DNA of 64,000 nucleotides from positions 4,659,151 to 4,723,150 of the forward strand of contig CM068593.1 of the NCBI GenBank assembly GCA_035048485.1, given 5' to 3'. The notes below the pieces were generated by a model. The model saw nothing but the letters and a program-made list of their open reading frames with translations, was not told where the DNA came from and made no database searches. Shown here one piece after another: positions 22,380 to 34,403 of this stretch (position 1 is its first letter; every line of letters starts with the position of its first letter). The position numbers and the translations under genes are program-made. Origin of the DNA: Pteria penguin (Eukaryota > Mollusca > Bivalvia > Pterioida > Pteriidae).

Positions 22380-24165
22380 ACCCCCCCCCCCCAAAAAAAA
22401 AAAAAAAAAACAAAAATAAATAAATAAACAACCTCCAACCAAAATGATAACAATTATAATAAAAAGACATCACAACACTATTTAATTGTAATGCTGGTTT
22501 TGTATTGACTTAAAACTACTATATGAAGTGAACATCACCACGATATTGATTTACTTGATACCTTTACAGGCCTAACTTTCAATTCGCTATAAAACACTTC
22601 AAATACATATAAAAAATGTATAAGTTTGATATAAAAATACACAAAATGACAACAACCTGAGCCAACCGTGTTATGCCCAACTGAAAGCGAGCTCAGGTCT
22701 GACTAACAGTAAGTGAGTACGCGGTTCAGAGCCTTATCTTTTCTGGAAAGATTTAGACTGGACAAGACAAAACGTACTCACCGCCCTGTCAGTCAACGTG
22801 GGTACACTATGTAAATTGCTTAAAATACTGAGCGGTAGTCAATTATGAGCATCCGCACTATATGTGGATATCTCGAAATCGGTTGATTCAATCAAAAAAT
22901 AATAATAATAATAATAATAATAAAAAGAAAAAGAAAAAAGAAAGAAAGAAGGACATCTCGAGATCGGCTGATTCAATCAAAAAAAAAAAAAAAAAAGAAT
23001 CAACCCTATACGACCAATAGACTGAAGTCATAATTATCAAGGTCAAACTTACACTTACAACAACCTGAAGCCATCAATAACAGGGTAAAACCAACATGGG
23101 TATCACATTGAAGTCATTTGTAAAACGACAGGATCAAACGTACACGGAGCGCACATTGAAGTTAAGAAATGAAAACAGAATGAAACCTACATGGACACCA
23201 GACTGCCGAAGGAATGTCCATAGCTTTTACAGTCTTGAAATTAAGAACCACTATGAAAACGCTTATGTCAGTTAACAAACTCCCAGCGCACTATCGGCTA
23301 CTCAAGCGAATTGCAACCACAACCATGAGTCACAAGGGATCTTTGCAACGTTATTGAGGCGGGGCGGATAAATGATGACAAGACCGACGGACAGCCATGG
23401 CCATTAAATACATAGTCACCCCACGACTACAGTACGATGCTACGTGCTGCGGAGTCGCGGCCTACGGGATTTTAATTTTTAAAAAATTATGTGTATATAT
23501 ATATCAAATTTTAAAATTATAATCTCCTCACGGTTAACAGTTTGCCATGAGGCCACAAGTCATTTGTGAATGAGGGTTTAATGAGACGTGCACACACTTC
23601 TTAATGCAGGTTACAGTAATTGAATGTCATCTTCGATTGCTCTGCTCTATTTAACGACCAAGACTTTTGAAGATCAAACAAAGTTAATGACTGCATGATT
23701 CACGTATTCATTTGAAAAAAAATCATCAAATATAATAAAAAAAATGATACATATGACAATTAGAACCTTACAAAACTATTAACAGTGAGTTCCATTCTTG
23801 ACAACCAACGGTGTGATATATATCTATTTCAGCCTGCAACGTACGTCTAGGCGGACCTTAATTTGACTACGATATCAAGAAGAAAGTACGAATAATTTAT
23901 AATGGTTTGTTAAGATAATCATATTTTAGAAGGAAGGCGTATTTTTGACGCAAGTTTTAGTTCCCTGAAGAAATAAATATAAGTGATTTCAGTCTATTAC
24001 GATCACAATGAGGGTGCAGAGTATCAACCGATTCGTTTAAAGCATTCTTTTGATAAACGTAAATGAATAAAAAATCTATTTGCATGAGATAACATAGAAA
24101 GGACATTTGCCAGATGGTGATATGCTGTGTGTTGAAATAGACAAGAACTGGGATTGCTTCTTAGC
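22380..24165. other. Unassigned sequence with simple repeats
   Basis: Poly-C/poly-A at 22,381-22,410, (ATA)n at about 22,897-22,924, and A-rich tracts near 22,980-22,996. A phrase with tcgagatcggctgattcaatcaa is duplicated at about 22,872 and 22,958. No exon or mobile element was recognised. Confidence 0.45.
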
Positions 24166-24965
24166 TAGAGTGTTATAAACATAGCCTTGACCATTACAGT
24201 GTGTACTTCCTAAACAGATTAATAAACATAACCTTGACCATTACAGTGTGTACATCCTAAACAGTGTTATAAACATAACCTTGACCATTACAGCGTGTAC
24301 ATCCTAAACAGTGTTATAAACATAACTTTGACTATTACAGTATGTATACCCTAAACAGTGTTATACACATAACCTTGACCATTACAGTGTGTATATCCTA
24401 AACAGTGTTATAAATATAACCTTGACCATTACAGTGTGTATATCCTAAACAGTGTTATAAACATAACCTTGACCATTACAGTGTGTATATCCTAAACAGT
24501 GTTATAAACATAGCCTTGACCATTACAGTGTGTACTTCCTAAACAGTGTTATAAACATAGCCTTGACCATTACAGTGTGTATATCCTAAACAGTGTTATA
24601 AACATAACTTTGACCATTACAGTGTGTATATCCTAAACAGCGTTATAAACATAACCTTGACCATTACAGTTACATCCTAAACAGTGTTGTACTCAGAACC
24701 TTGACCATTACAGTGTGTATATCCTAAACAGTGTTATACACATAACCTTGACCATTACAGTGTGTATACCCTAAACAGTGTTATACACATAACCTTGACC
24801 ATTACAGTGTGTATATCCTAAACAGTGTTATAAACATAACCTTGACCATTACAGTGTGTACATCCTAAACAGTCTTATACACATAACCTTGACCATTACA
24901 GTGTGTATATCCTAAACAGTGTTATAAACATAACCTTGACCATTACAGTGTGTATATCCTAAATA
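24166..24965. repeat. 47-bp minisatellite
   Basis: About 17 copies of a 47-bp unit containing CATAACCTTGACCATTACAG, tgtgtatatcctaaacagtg and ttataaa. Confidence 0.95.
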
Positions 24966-25116
24966 TTGCTAGTAATGCAAATGGCAGGTATATTATGACT
25001 ACATCACTATTCGAAAAACAATAAGATCATAACAGCAATCAAAGATTTAAAAGAACGGGCAACAGTGCATTTGGTAGGTATATATCCTAACATCTTTAAC
25101 GGCATTATACGGTAAC

Positions 25117-25263
25117 TGATATATACAATAGGTACTGTCATTATTTTTAACTCTTTTCCTATCGCCATCTGCGGTATCATGACTTCACAGCCTACAACTT
25201 CTTTCCACGCGCCGTTTGATCCGTGTGTAAACCACACATCGTGCATGATAAACATAGAAATAT
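25117..25263 (-). CDS. Possible ectodomain exon, family unknown
   Basis: On the minus strand a good acceptor (tttcatcttgtag) precedes an open stretch in phase 1 encoding HDVWFTHGSNGAWKEVVGCE and then VMIPQMAIGKEL. The downstream boundary is uncertain: A|GTTACC at 25,117 would keep phase 1, and ACA|GTACCT at 25,136 would give phase 0. Composition is protein-like, and the strand and acceptor phase match the EGF-like exon 3 kb downstream. This suggests another piece of the same receptor ectodomain. I do not recognise the domain. Confidence 0.35.
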
Positions 25264-25762
25264 CTACAAGATGAAATCCATTTACATAAATAAAATCAAT
25301 GATTGTCAAAAGTGTAATTTGTCATTATGCTAATTGTTATTTTTTAATTTGTATCTATAGGTAGCTAAAGTGTCTAATAGCTTCGATATTTGTATGTTTT
25401 GTACAACAACCACCACAGTATTCCGGAATTGCAGTTGAACCGTTACCGCTTTGTAATTGATATATTCGTGGTTTGCATATTTTAATCTTTCGAAGAACAT
25501 TTAGAAAAAAGTAATTAATTTAATCATTTTCTGTGATACAGAACTTGCCGAAGTTGTACATGGTGTAGAATCTAAACTCGTTAAACAAGTGACTAATGAA
25601 TTCGAATATCAAAACCCCACATGGTGAAGATAAACAATTTTCTGGTGTCAGACAGAAGTTGCCCTTCGACATCGACTGGAGGTGCTATGATTGAGATGAA
25701 GAAAAACCTTCATATAGTCCGGGAAATCTTTTTATAACCATAAACTATACACCAAAGTGTAA
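25264..25762. other. Unassigned sequence
   Basis: No feature recognised between the putative exon and the gag-like fragment. Confidence 0.35.
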
Positions 25763-25975
25763 AACACTGACTTAAATCCGTTCGGGTCGCCACAGCATTT
25801 TGGCATCCTCACCCCAATTGTTCCAATAACTCTACAGAAGTTCACCAGGACAAATGAAGACCCTGAAAAATTTCTATCTGATTTTGAAGCGTTGATGCTT
25901 ATTCAAAGAATAGATGGGACACGATTTGCTGATAGTTCGAAGATGCTACTCACAAAAAATATTATCAGAAATTAA
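25763..25975 (+). pseudogene. Retrotransposon gag-like fragment
   Basis: An open stretch without an initiating Met encodes about 70 residues, including PIVPITLQKFTRTNEDPEKF and then LSDFEAL. This resembles the start of retrotransposon gag domains, where a PEKFLSDFE-type phrase is common. It ends at a taa overlapping the start of the Penelope-like frame, so it appears to be cut by or fused to that element. The assignment is by resemblance only. Confidence 0.4.
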
Positions 25976-27037
25976 ATCTGGCCTTCATAGATATTGCGAA
26001 ACAGTATATTCCAGAAGTGGAATTAATCAAATGTGGATCCTTAAAAATTCAAAAGAGTTGTTAGAACATCTAAAATCACCAAGTTTTACTAAAATTCACT
26101 ACAAGTCTTTTGACTTTTCGACTCTTTACACAACGATCCCTCATCAGAAATTAAAAGACAGATTAGCGGAAATTATTCAAAATGCATTTACTAGTAAAAA
26201 CGGAAGGCGCAAATTCAAATATATAGTAATAGGCCACGATAAAACTTACTTTGTTAGGGAAAATTCTGATTCCAAAAATAAATACACTGAAACAGCTGTC
26301 ATCCAGATGTTGAACTTTCTGATCGATAACATTTTTGTGGTGTTTGGAGGTGAGGTTTTTCAACAAATTGTCGGCATTCCAATGGGCACTAACTGTGCTC
26401 CGCTTCTGGCTGACATATTCCTTTACTCATACGAAGCTGAGTTCATTCAGTCTTTGCTTTCGCAAGGAAAAAAAAACAATTGGCTCTTGGCTTCAATTTT
26501 ACTTACAGATATATAGATGACTTGCTTTCAATTAATAATCCTTCATTCGCGGATTACCTTAGCATCATCTATCCAAGTGAACTGGAGGTCAAAGAAACCA
26601 CAGAAAATAGTAATTCTACTTCGTATTTAGATATTATGTTGTCTTTCGACATTATTGGTTAATTGAACACCTCACTCTATGACAAACGTGACGATTTCAA
26701 TTTCGCTATCACAAACTTTCCCTTCATAAGTAGCAACATTCCATCATTGCCCGCATACGGCGTATTCATATCTCAGTTAATACGTTATTCCAGAGCATGT
26801 TCAAATTACAATGACTTTGTTCTGAGGGCTAGGCGACTTTCAGTTAAGCTGCTCAACCAGGGTTATATATATGCTAGACTAGCAACGTCACTGAGGAAGT
26901 TCGTTTCTTATTTCATGGACTTCATTAAAGCGAAGTTCCAAGAGCACTATGTGTCAATGAATCCATCTACAAATATGTGTCTGTTTGCAGAGTCGGCTGC
27001 TTTCAACTCTTCAGCTGGGTCTACAGACTCTCGATGA
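25967..27037 (+). pseudogene. Reverse transcriptase of Penelope-like type, frameshifted
   Basis: Motifs in order: GLHRYCETVYSRSGINQMW, the palm phrase FDFSTLYTTIPHQKLKDRL with the first catalytic aspartate, GIPMGTNCAPLLADIFLYSY, and the catalytic box YRYIDDLLS. These are followed by a YLDI block, a YDKRDDFNF block and the thumb-like AYGVFISQLIRYSRACSNY. The frame shifts at an A-run (26,467-26,477) just before the catalytic box, and an in-frame taa lies at 26,660-26,662. The N-terminal fingers region and C-terminal endonuclease are missing. The protein would copy RNA into DNA; this copy cannot be made intact. Confidence 0.8.
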
Positions 27038-27395
27038 TTTTATTTGTGATAAGACATAAGTTGTCGAAATGCGCATCTGGTGCACAAAATTAAAATGTAT
27101 ATATTTTCTATATCTATTATAACCACTAGGCCGGTGTCACTGCTGGTGGACTGATAGTCCCCGAGGGCATCATAAGTCTAGTTTTCAGTGCTTTTGCACT
27201 GACTTAAAATATATACTTTAAATTTGCCGTCATGAAATTATGTAAATTACTCTAAAACTAAGGAGTATCTCCCTCAGGCATAGCTCTGTCCTTAGATTAA
27301 TTCTTTGGTTCACTTTTTCGGTCATTTTGGTTACAATACTGCTCTTCAAATATTTACATGATATGAGAATTCCAACCATTCGGCTACGAGCATCA

Positions 27396-27435
27396 CTGAA
27401 GAGACATAAGTTGTCGAAATGCGCATCTGGTGCAC
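27396..27435 (+). ncRNA. Hammerhead-ribozyme-like core in Penelope tail
   Basis: The arrangement CTGAAGA (27,396-27,402), stem GACA/TGTC with loop TAAGT, GAAA (27,416-27,419), then TGCGC/GTGCA with loop ATCTG follows the CUGANGA - stem II - GAAA - stem III order of hammerheads. The base after the last stem is C, not the U expected opposite the A of GAAA, so this copy may not cleave. Stem I is not evident. The copy at 27,046-27,085 has lost CTGAAGA. Confidence 0.45.
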
Positions 27436-27554
27436 AAAATTAAAATGTATATATTTTCTATATCTATAGTACAAAATTGTCACAGGTTACAAAAAACGCC
27501 ACTCGAAATTATGTGTAAATGTATAGATGGACTGCTAAGTTCTTTACAATACTT

Positions 27555-28560
27555 TGTGCGGATCGGGGCATAGGCATAAATAATACATGTACATTAGTGT
27601 GTGGGGGCATAGGCATAAATAATACATGTACATTACTGTGGGGGGCATAGGCATAAATAATATATGTACATTAGTGTGTGGGGGCATAGGCATAAATAAT
27701 GCATGTACATTAGTGTGTGGGGCATAGGCATAAATGATACATGTACATTAGTGTGTGGGGCATAGGTATAAATAATACATGTACATTAGTGTGTGGGGGC
27801 ATAGGCATAAATAATACATGTACATTAGTGTGTGGGGGTATAAGTATGAATAATACATGTACATTAGTGTGGGGGGCATAGGCATAAATAATACATGTAC
27901 ATTAGTGTGTGGGGCATAGGTATAAATAATACATGTACATTAGTGTGTGGGGGCATAGGCATAAATAATACATGTACATTAGTGTGTGGGGCATAGGCAT
28001 AAATAATACATGTACATTAGTGTGTGGGGCATAGGTATAAATAATACATGTACATTAGTGTGTGGGGGCATAGGCATAAATAATACATGTACATTAGTGT
28101 GTGGGGGCATAGGCATAAATAATACATGTACATTAGTGTGTGGGGGCATAGGCATAAATAAAACATGTACATTAGTGCGGGGGCATAGGCATAAATAATA
28201 CATGTACATTAGTGTGTGGGGACATAGACATAAATAATACATGTACATTAGTGTGTGGGGGCATACGCATAAATAATACATGTACATTAGTGTGTGGGGA
28301 CATAGGTATAAATAATACATGTACATTAGTGGCGGGTGGGGGGCATAGGCATAAATAATACATGTACATTAATGTGTGGGGGTATAAGTATAAATAATAC
28401 ATGTACATTAGTGTGTGGGGACATAGGCATAAATAATACATGTACATTAGTGTGTGGGGGCATAGGCATAAATAATACATGTACATTAGTGTGGGGGCAT
28501 AGGTATAAATAATACATGCATATTAGTGTGTGGGGACATAGGCATAAATAATTATAATAC
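27555..28560. repeat. 38-39-bp minisatellite
   Basis: About 26 copies of a unit containing CATAGGCATAAATAATACAT followed by gtacattagtgtgtgggg(g). The variable G-run changes unit length between 36 and 39 and breaks the minus-strand MYMYYLCLCPHTL frame. Confidence 0.95.
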
Positions 28561-29600
28561 ATAATGTTTAAACTCTTATATATACAAATTTATCGTGATA
28601 CTTGAAAAAATCTTTCTAACACATTTACGTATAGTTATTTGATTGATTGTAAAACGTGATATCAATACCCACCTCTCAAATATTCCAATGAGGACATAAC
28701 TTGTCTCGTATCAATAGATAAATAAATATTAAAGCGGGGTTCGGTGATACATTTTTCCACAGTCAACATTTATTTAAGTTTCGAAGTCAGAAATACAATT
28801 AGTTTTTGAAGCTGTTTGAATGTAAATTTATGTAATTTCTATATCATTTTCGCGACAAAAACTTCAATTTAAAGAGTGCCTTGACTAAGGTATGTTCCAA
28901 CGTAAAATCATAGTACATGTATCACGAATTAACACCTTAATTCGTGAATTCCTTGTAATCGTGTATTTATATGAGGAAATGCGTAGATTGTTCGGTTCAG
29001 TAAATCATTAATTTATCATGCGGAATCAAGTGCCCAATTAACCGTCTGTATTTTGCAAAACAGTTGGCGACCCATCCTGGTTTAATGCATAATACATCCA
29101 GAATATCGAGGTCTTTGTCGTTGTCGTCAATTTATCACTCAAGCGTGTCCGCCTCTACATTTAACGTAATTCTTGTATAAACATTGGCGATGAAAAAAGA
29201 GCTCTTTTCGGTGATAAATGCCCGTAGTGACATTAAGTTGTCGGGAAAATATTGATCGGAAAATTATATTACATATACAGGATACATCAGTATTCTGATT
29301 CATAGAATGTCATGATTAGCTTTGCAACAATAAAGTTAAATTCAATATATCTTAACCACAGGCTTAGTTACATAAATTATCGATGTGAATCAAGAACAAT
29401 TATGTAATATCCAACTAGACAAAGTCAACACGTATTTATTTTTCCCATACTATATCTCATGACTGTCAGAGGACATTCTCCAATGTGATTGTGTAACAAA
29501 AAATAGGGAGGGTAGAAACCGATAAAAATGAATGAATCCTCGTGTTAGCAGTATTATACTTTTTACAATTTTGTTATTTTTACTAAAATCGTTACCACAT
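28561..29600. other. Unassigned AT-rich sequence
   Basis: One kilobase of non-repetitive DNA. No open frame of note, splice-consistent exon, RNA gene or known repeat recognised. Confidence 0.45.
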
Positions 29601-29619
29601 CTTGCAAGTTCAGTCCTTG

Positions 29620-30225
29620 TTGAGTACTTAGCAGTTTGATGTGTATAACTACGGAGGGCGGTAGGAATATTATGATAGAAGATTCAATATACATATCTCT
29701 GGCATATTCTGGTATGATGTATATAACTACGGAGGGCGGTAGGAATATTATGAGAGAAGATTCAATATAAATATCTCTGGCATATTCTGGTATGATGTAT
29801 ATAACTACGGAGGGCGGTAGGAATATTATGAGAGATTGATTGAGACCTTTGCAACGGACCCACCCGAAGCAGTGAGGGATCTTTAACGTGCACTGCATAC
29901 CACGACACGGGGCCTCGGTTTTTACTGTCTCATCCGAAAGACAGGACACCGGCATGACCAGAGCGGGAATCGAACCCCGGCCTCCCAATCAGGAGTCCGA
30001 CGCGATACCACTAGGCCACGCCGGCTTTATTATGATAGAAGATTCAATATACATATCTTTGGCATATTCTGGTATGATGTGTATAACTACGGAGGGCGGT
30101 AGGAATATTATGAGAGAAGATTCAATATACATATCTCTGGCACATTCTGGTATGATGAGGGCGTTAGGAATTTTTATGTTAAAAGATTCAATATACATAT
30201 CTCTGGTTTTCGAGAAAACAAGTAA
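29620..30225. repeat. 79-bp tandem repeat interrupted by a SINE
   Basis: About five copies of a unit containing ACTACGGAGGGCGGTAGGAA, gaagattcaatatacatatc and tctggcatattctggta. A SINE occupies 29,836-30,027 within one unit; the unit resumes in register after it. The last unit (about 30,150) is shortened. Confidence 0.9.
29836..30027 (-). mobile_element. tRNA-derived SINE, head type A, inserted in array
   Basis: On the minus strand the element begins agccggcgtggcctagtggt, has a B box close to GGTTCGAATCC (ggttcgattcc), the body with cctgtctttcggatgagaca and ttaaagatccctcactgctt, and a short 3' part ending near caatcaat. Target duplication TATTATGA(G/T)AGA flanks it (29,824-29,835 and 30,028-30,039). 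The 3' portion present in other copies is missing, so it is about 190 bp long. Confidence 0.9.
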
Positions 30226-30505
30226 ACATTGAACACATATCTTTGGTCGAGTATAAAAGCAAACATTAAACAAATGTTTCTGGTCGAATATACAAGTAAA
30301 CATTTAACACATGATATTGGTTGAGTATACAAGTAAACATTTAACACATGATATTGGTTGAGTATACAAGTAAACATTTATCACATGATATTGGTTGAGT
30401 ATACAAGTAAACATTAAACACATGTTATTGTTCGACTATACCAGCATACACTAAACAAATGTCATTGTTCATGTATACAAGTAAACTTTAAACACATGAT
30501 GGTCG
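30226..30505. repeat. 37-bp minisatellite
   Basis: About seven imperfect copies of a unit with AAGTAAACATTTAACACATG and atattggttgagtatac. Confidence 0.9.
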
Positions 30506-30884
30506 GGTATACCTTTTTATGAAACAACAGGGAAAAATGTTTTGATAATTTCTATAAATGATAAGCGGTTAACTTTCTACAAACAGTCCATCACTGGTGC
30601 CCATCAGGTGGTAAATATGGCCGCCATGGCTATAAATAGAATATAGAGTGAACAATAGTACTTTTGTTTTTATACGAAAAAAGAAAATGATATTTAAATA
30701 AAATGAAAATAAAATAAAAAATCTAAGGATACTGTTCATTAGAGAAATACTCCTTACACATTACGAGACGAACACGTATGAAATATAGGGCTTTGACTAC
30801 TTTATTTATATAGTTTCTCATTATAAAAGCAATTGTCTCTGTTGTTTGTTTACGTGTATCCTAGACCAATGATATGTGTTAAAT
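30506..30884. other. Unassigned sequence
   Basis: No feature recognised. Confidence 0.35.
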
Positions 30885-31107
30885 GTTTACTTGGCATACC
30901 GAGGTTATGCCACTCCGCTGTATATGGTATGTGTTTAATATTTACTTGGCACACCGAGGTTATGCCACTCCCTTGGCACACCGAGGTTATGCCACTCCCT
31001 TGGCACACCGAGGTTAAGCCACTCACTTGGCACACCGAGGTTATGCCACTCCCTTGGCACACCGAGGTTATGCCACTCCCTTGGCACACCGAGGTTATGC
31101 CACTCCC
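30885..31107. repeat. 27-bp minisatellite
   Basis: About eight copies of CTTGGCACACCGAGGTTATG followed by ccactcc. Frames on both strands remain open but lack any flanking coding sequence. Confidence 0.93.
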
Positions 31108-31804
31108 CTGTGTATGAGGTAACGGATATACCCCGCATTTTATAAGAAAGATTGGTGACTCAGATTTCCACATATTTAAATCTTTTTATTGTGAAATGTC
31201 TGGCGTAGTAACATGTATTGTCCTTGTCAAAATCAAAGAATAATTCACACGGCTGAAAACGATTGGGACATTCTAAGAAAAGTACATAGGATGATTTAAT
31301 TAAAACTTTCAAAAAGGGTTAGTTTTCGTTTAGAAATTTCACACTTACGACAAGTGAAAAAAATAAAATTGAAATTGATAAAATACAAAAACAAAATCAA
31401 ACCTTTTATTTGAAATCCAAGATCCATTCTGTTTACCACCTTATAAGACACATTAATGTCTTTTTTACATATTTGTATCGATTTTTGCATGAACTATCAG
31501 ACTTTCAAGAAGCACCTCAGTCTGTTACCATGACATTTATTATCAGTTTCAATGTTGGTTTTGATTGCTTAATACGTTAAGGGAGAGTACTAAAGATAAA
31601 AACAAATACTTAAAATATGGTGACACCATCTCTCTGGTGCACTACACAGTTTAGACCTATATAACGGACTAAAACCCGAGGGTTTTGTCTTCAATGAAAC
31701 AAAACTGCGATAACAACAGGTGCATAAACCAAACTCAGTGGTCAAAACATTATGAATCCATAAGGCATACACAATTTACAGAAAGGAAAACACTTAAAAA
31801 CAAA
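31108..31804. other. Unassigned AT-rich sequence
   Basis: Nothing recognised apart from short chance frames. Confidence 0.4.
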
Positions 31805-33012
31805 CAACGAGCATCGTCTAATGTATCATGTAACGAGCATCGTCTAATGTATCATGTAACGAGCATCGTCTAATGTATCATATAACGAGCATCGTCTAAT
31901 GTATCATGTAACGAGCATCGTCTAATGTATCATATAACGAGCATCGTCCAATGTATCATGCAACGAGTATCATATAACGAGCGTCGTCTAATGTATCATA
32001 TAACGAGCATCGTCTAATGTATCATATCACGAGCATCGTCTAATGTATCATATAACGAGCATCGTGTAATGTATCATATAACGAGCATCGTCTAATGTAT
32101 CATGTAACGAGCATCGTCTAATGTATCATATAACGAGCATCGTCTAATGTATCATACAACGAGTATCGTCTAATGTATCATATAACGAGCATCGTCTAAT
32201 GTATCATATAACGAGCATCGTCTAATATATCGAATAATGAGCATCGTCTAATGTATCATATAACGAGCATCGTCTAACGTATCATATAACGAGCATCGTC
32301 TAATGTATCATATAACGAGCATCGTATAATGTATCATATAACGAGCATCGTCTAACGTATCATATAACGAGCATCGTCTAATGTATCATATAACGAGCAT
32401 CGTCTAATGTATCATATAACGAGCATCGTCTACTCTATCATATAACGAGCATCGTATAATGTATCATATAACGAGCATCGTCTAATGTATCATATAACGA
32501 GCATCGTCTAATGTATCATATAACGAGCATCGTCTAATGTATCATATAACGAGCATCGTCTAATGTATCATATAACGAGCATCGTATAATGTATCATATA
32601 ACGAGCATCGTCTACTCTATCATATAACGAGCATCGTATAATGTATCATATAACGAGCATCGTATAATGTATCATATAACGAGCATCGTCTAATGTATCA
32701 TATAACGAGCATCGTCTAACGTATCATATAACGAGCATCGTCTAATGTATCATATAACGAGCATCGTCTAATGTATCATATAACGAGCATCGTCTAATGT
32801 ATCATATAACGAGCATCGTCTAATGTATCATATAACGAGCATCGTCTAATGTATCATATAACGAGCATCGTCTAATGTATCATATAACGAGCATCGTCTA
32901 ATGTATCATATAACGAGCATCGTATAATGTATCATATAACGAGCATCGTCTAATGTATCATATAACGAGCATCGTCCAATGTATCATATAACGAGCATCG
33001 TGTAATGTATCA
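31805..33012. repeat. 26-bp minisatellite
   Basis: About 46 copies of a 26-bp unit, ACGAGCATCGTCTAATGTAT followed by catata. Variants at the 'tct' position (tgt, tat, tcc) recur in non-adjacent units, consistent with block duplication. One unit near 31,960 is shortened. Confidence 0.95.
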
Positions 33013-33486
33013 TATATCAAAAATGGAGTGAGATCAAACACAGGAAGAGTAAACATCACTTGCTTGCTTGTGTCATCTGTCGCTTACTTACGGAAGAATT
33101 CATCGAATCAGTGAAATTCAAAGTACAGCAGGTTTCAAATCTGTTCAAAGTGGAGGAATAGGTTCTCATCTAAATTATCATTCAATATTTTTGGTAAAGA
33201 AATGTCATATGTCATCTCATCTCGATCTCAGAACTTGTTAAGAAGTGTCTACAATGTATATTTTCCTATTCAAGAAGCTTATCTGAAATTTGTTTAGCCC
33301 TCCAAGCAAAATCATTATATTGTGAACTTGCTCTAACAAAATATTCAAGAAACCACCAATATTGTGAGATGACATGATATCTAGATCAGAAAGTTGTCGC
33401 TGTATATGGCTTCGTTTTATTTTCTCCAGTTTTAAAGATAATCACTCATCAGCAAAAAAAAAAATTATTCATTTCACTTTCATTTC

Positions 33487-33488
<2 letters not shown>
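33013..33488. other. Unassigned sequence
   Basis: No gene or repeat recognised. Confidence 0.35.

Positions 33489-33555
<67 letters not shown>
33489..33555. repeat. (AT)n(AG)n microsatellite
   Basis: About 12 AT dinucleotides followed by about 22 AG dinucleotides, ending exactly where a Penelope-type tail begins. Confidence 0.95.
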
Positions 33556-33558
<3 letters not shown>

Positions 33559-33830
33559 GCGCATTTGGTGCATAAAATTATTTTTATATATGCTCTAATA
33601 TTTATTATAACCACTAGGCCGGTGTCACTGCTGGTGACTGATACTTGCCCAGGGCATACTAAGTCTAGTTTTCAGTGTTTTATTACTGACGTGAAATATA
33701 GACTTAGAATTTTCAATATGAAATTTAGTAAATCACTCTAAAACTAAGTAGTATCTCCCTCATGCTCTGTCCTTAGATTCTTTGGCTCACATTTTGGCCA
33801 CTTTGTATTTATATCTTTTATATCTTTATA
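33552..33830 (+). mobile_element. Penelope-like element tail fragment
   Basis: Begins gaaatgcgcatttggtgcat and continues through aaccactaggccggtgtcac, gggcatactaagtctagttt and tctgtccttagattctttgg. It is homologous in order to 27,069-27,310. The stem III-like part here is followed by TA, the canonical U-H pair missing from the 27.4-kb copy, but the CTGAAGA box and stem II are replaced by the AG microsatellite. Confidence 0.85.
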
Positions 33831-34064
33831 TCTTATATAACTGTTATCATTTAAAGAAAATGTCGACAATCATTCTAAAGACCTGTTAGAGAGTCCTAGA
33901 TTAATTTTATAAAGAAACATTTTGAATTACAGTTAAATAGTATATCTATTCTGTTGCTGTTTTTCAGTGACTGATTTATTCATTCATTAGTTTGACATTC
34001 TGGGTTAATACTCTCACTTTTGAGAACCATATGATTTGTGTGCTCATTTTCTGGTCATAATCAC

Positions 34065-34065
<1 letters not shown>

Positions 34066-34121
<56 letters not shown>

Positions 34122-34389
34122 CTGATTGATTTCTGTTTAACGTCACACCACGAATATTTCACGTATATGGTGACGGCATTTGCCCGATGCGGGACATACA
34201 AATTTTGACCTTTGCAACGGATCCACCCGAAGCAGTGAGGGAACTTTAACGTGCCAAGCATACTACGACACAGGGCCTCAGTTTTTACTGTCTCATCCGA
34301 AAGACAGGACACCGGCATGAGCAGGGCGGGACACTAAACCCGGCCTCCCGATCAGGAGTCCAGCGCGATACCACTAAGCCACGCCGGCT
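34066..34389 (-). mobile_element. tRNA-derived SINE, head type A, full length
   Basis: On the minus strand: the head agccggcgtggc with A-box-like and B-box-like motifs, the body with tttcggatgagacagtaaaa and gatccctcactgcttcgg(c), the 3' part with gccgtcaccatatac and gtgaaatattcgtggtgtga, and a (caat)n tail of about 15 repeats. A perfect 14-bp target duplication, TGGTCATAATCACA, flanks it (34,052-34,065 and 34,390-34,403). Confidence 0.95.
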
Positions 34390-34403
34390 TGGTCATAATC
34401 ACA

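Larger units (their letters stand above)
25967..27467 (+). mobile_element. Penelope-like retroelement, 5'-truncated and inactivated
   Basis: Contains a broken reverse-transcriptase frame (to about 27,037) followed by a noncoding tail. The tail contains an exact 65-bp direct repeat (27,053-27,117 and 27,403-27,467, 350 bp apart). Penelope-like elements are known for partial tandem copies with such pseudo-LTRs and for hammerhead motifs inside them. No GIY-YIG endonuclease is visible. Other pieces of the family occur at 33,550-33,830, 38,215-38,345 and, inverted, at 61,307-61,498. Class assignment rests on RT motifs and tail layout; another RT lineage with the same layout is possible. Confidence 0.75.
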
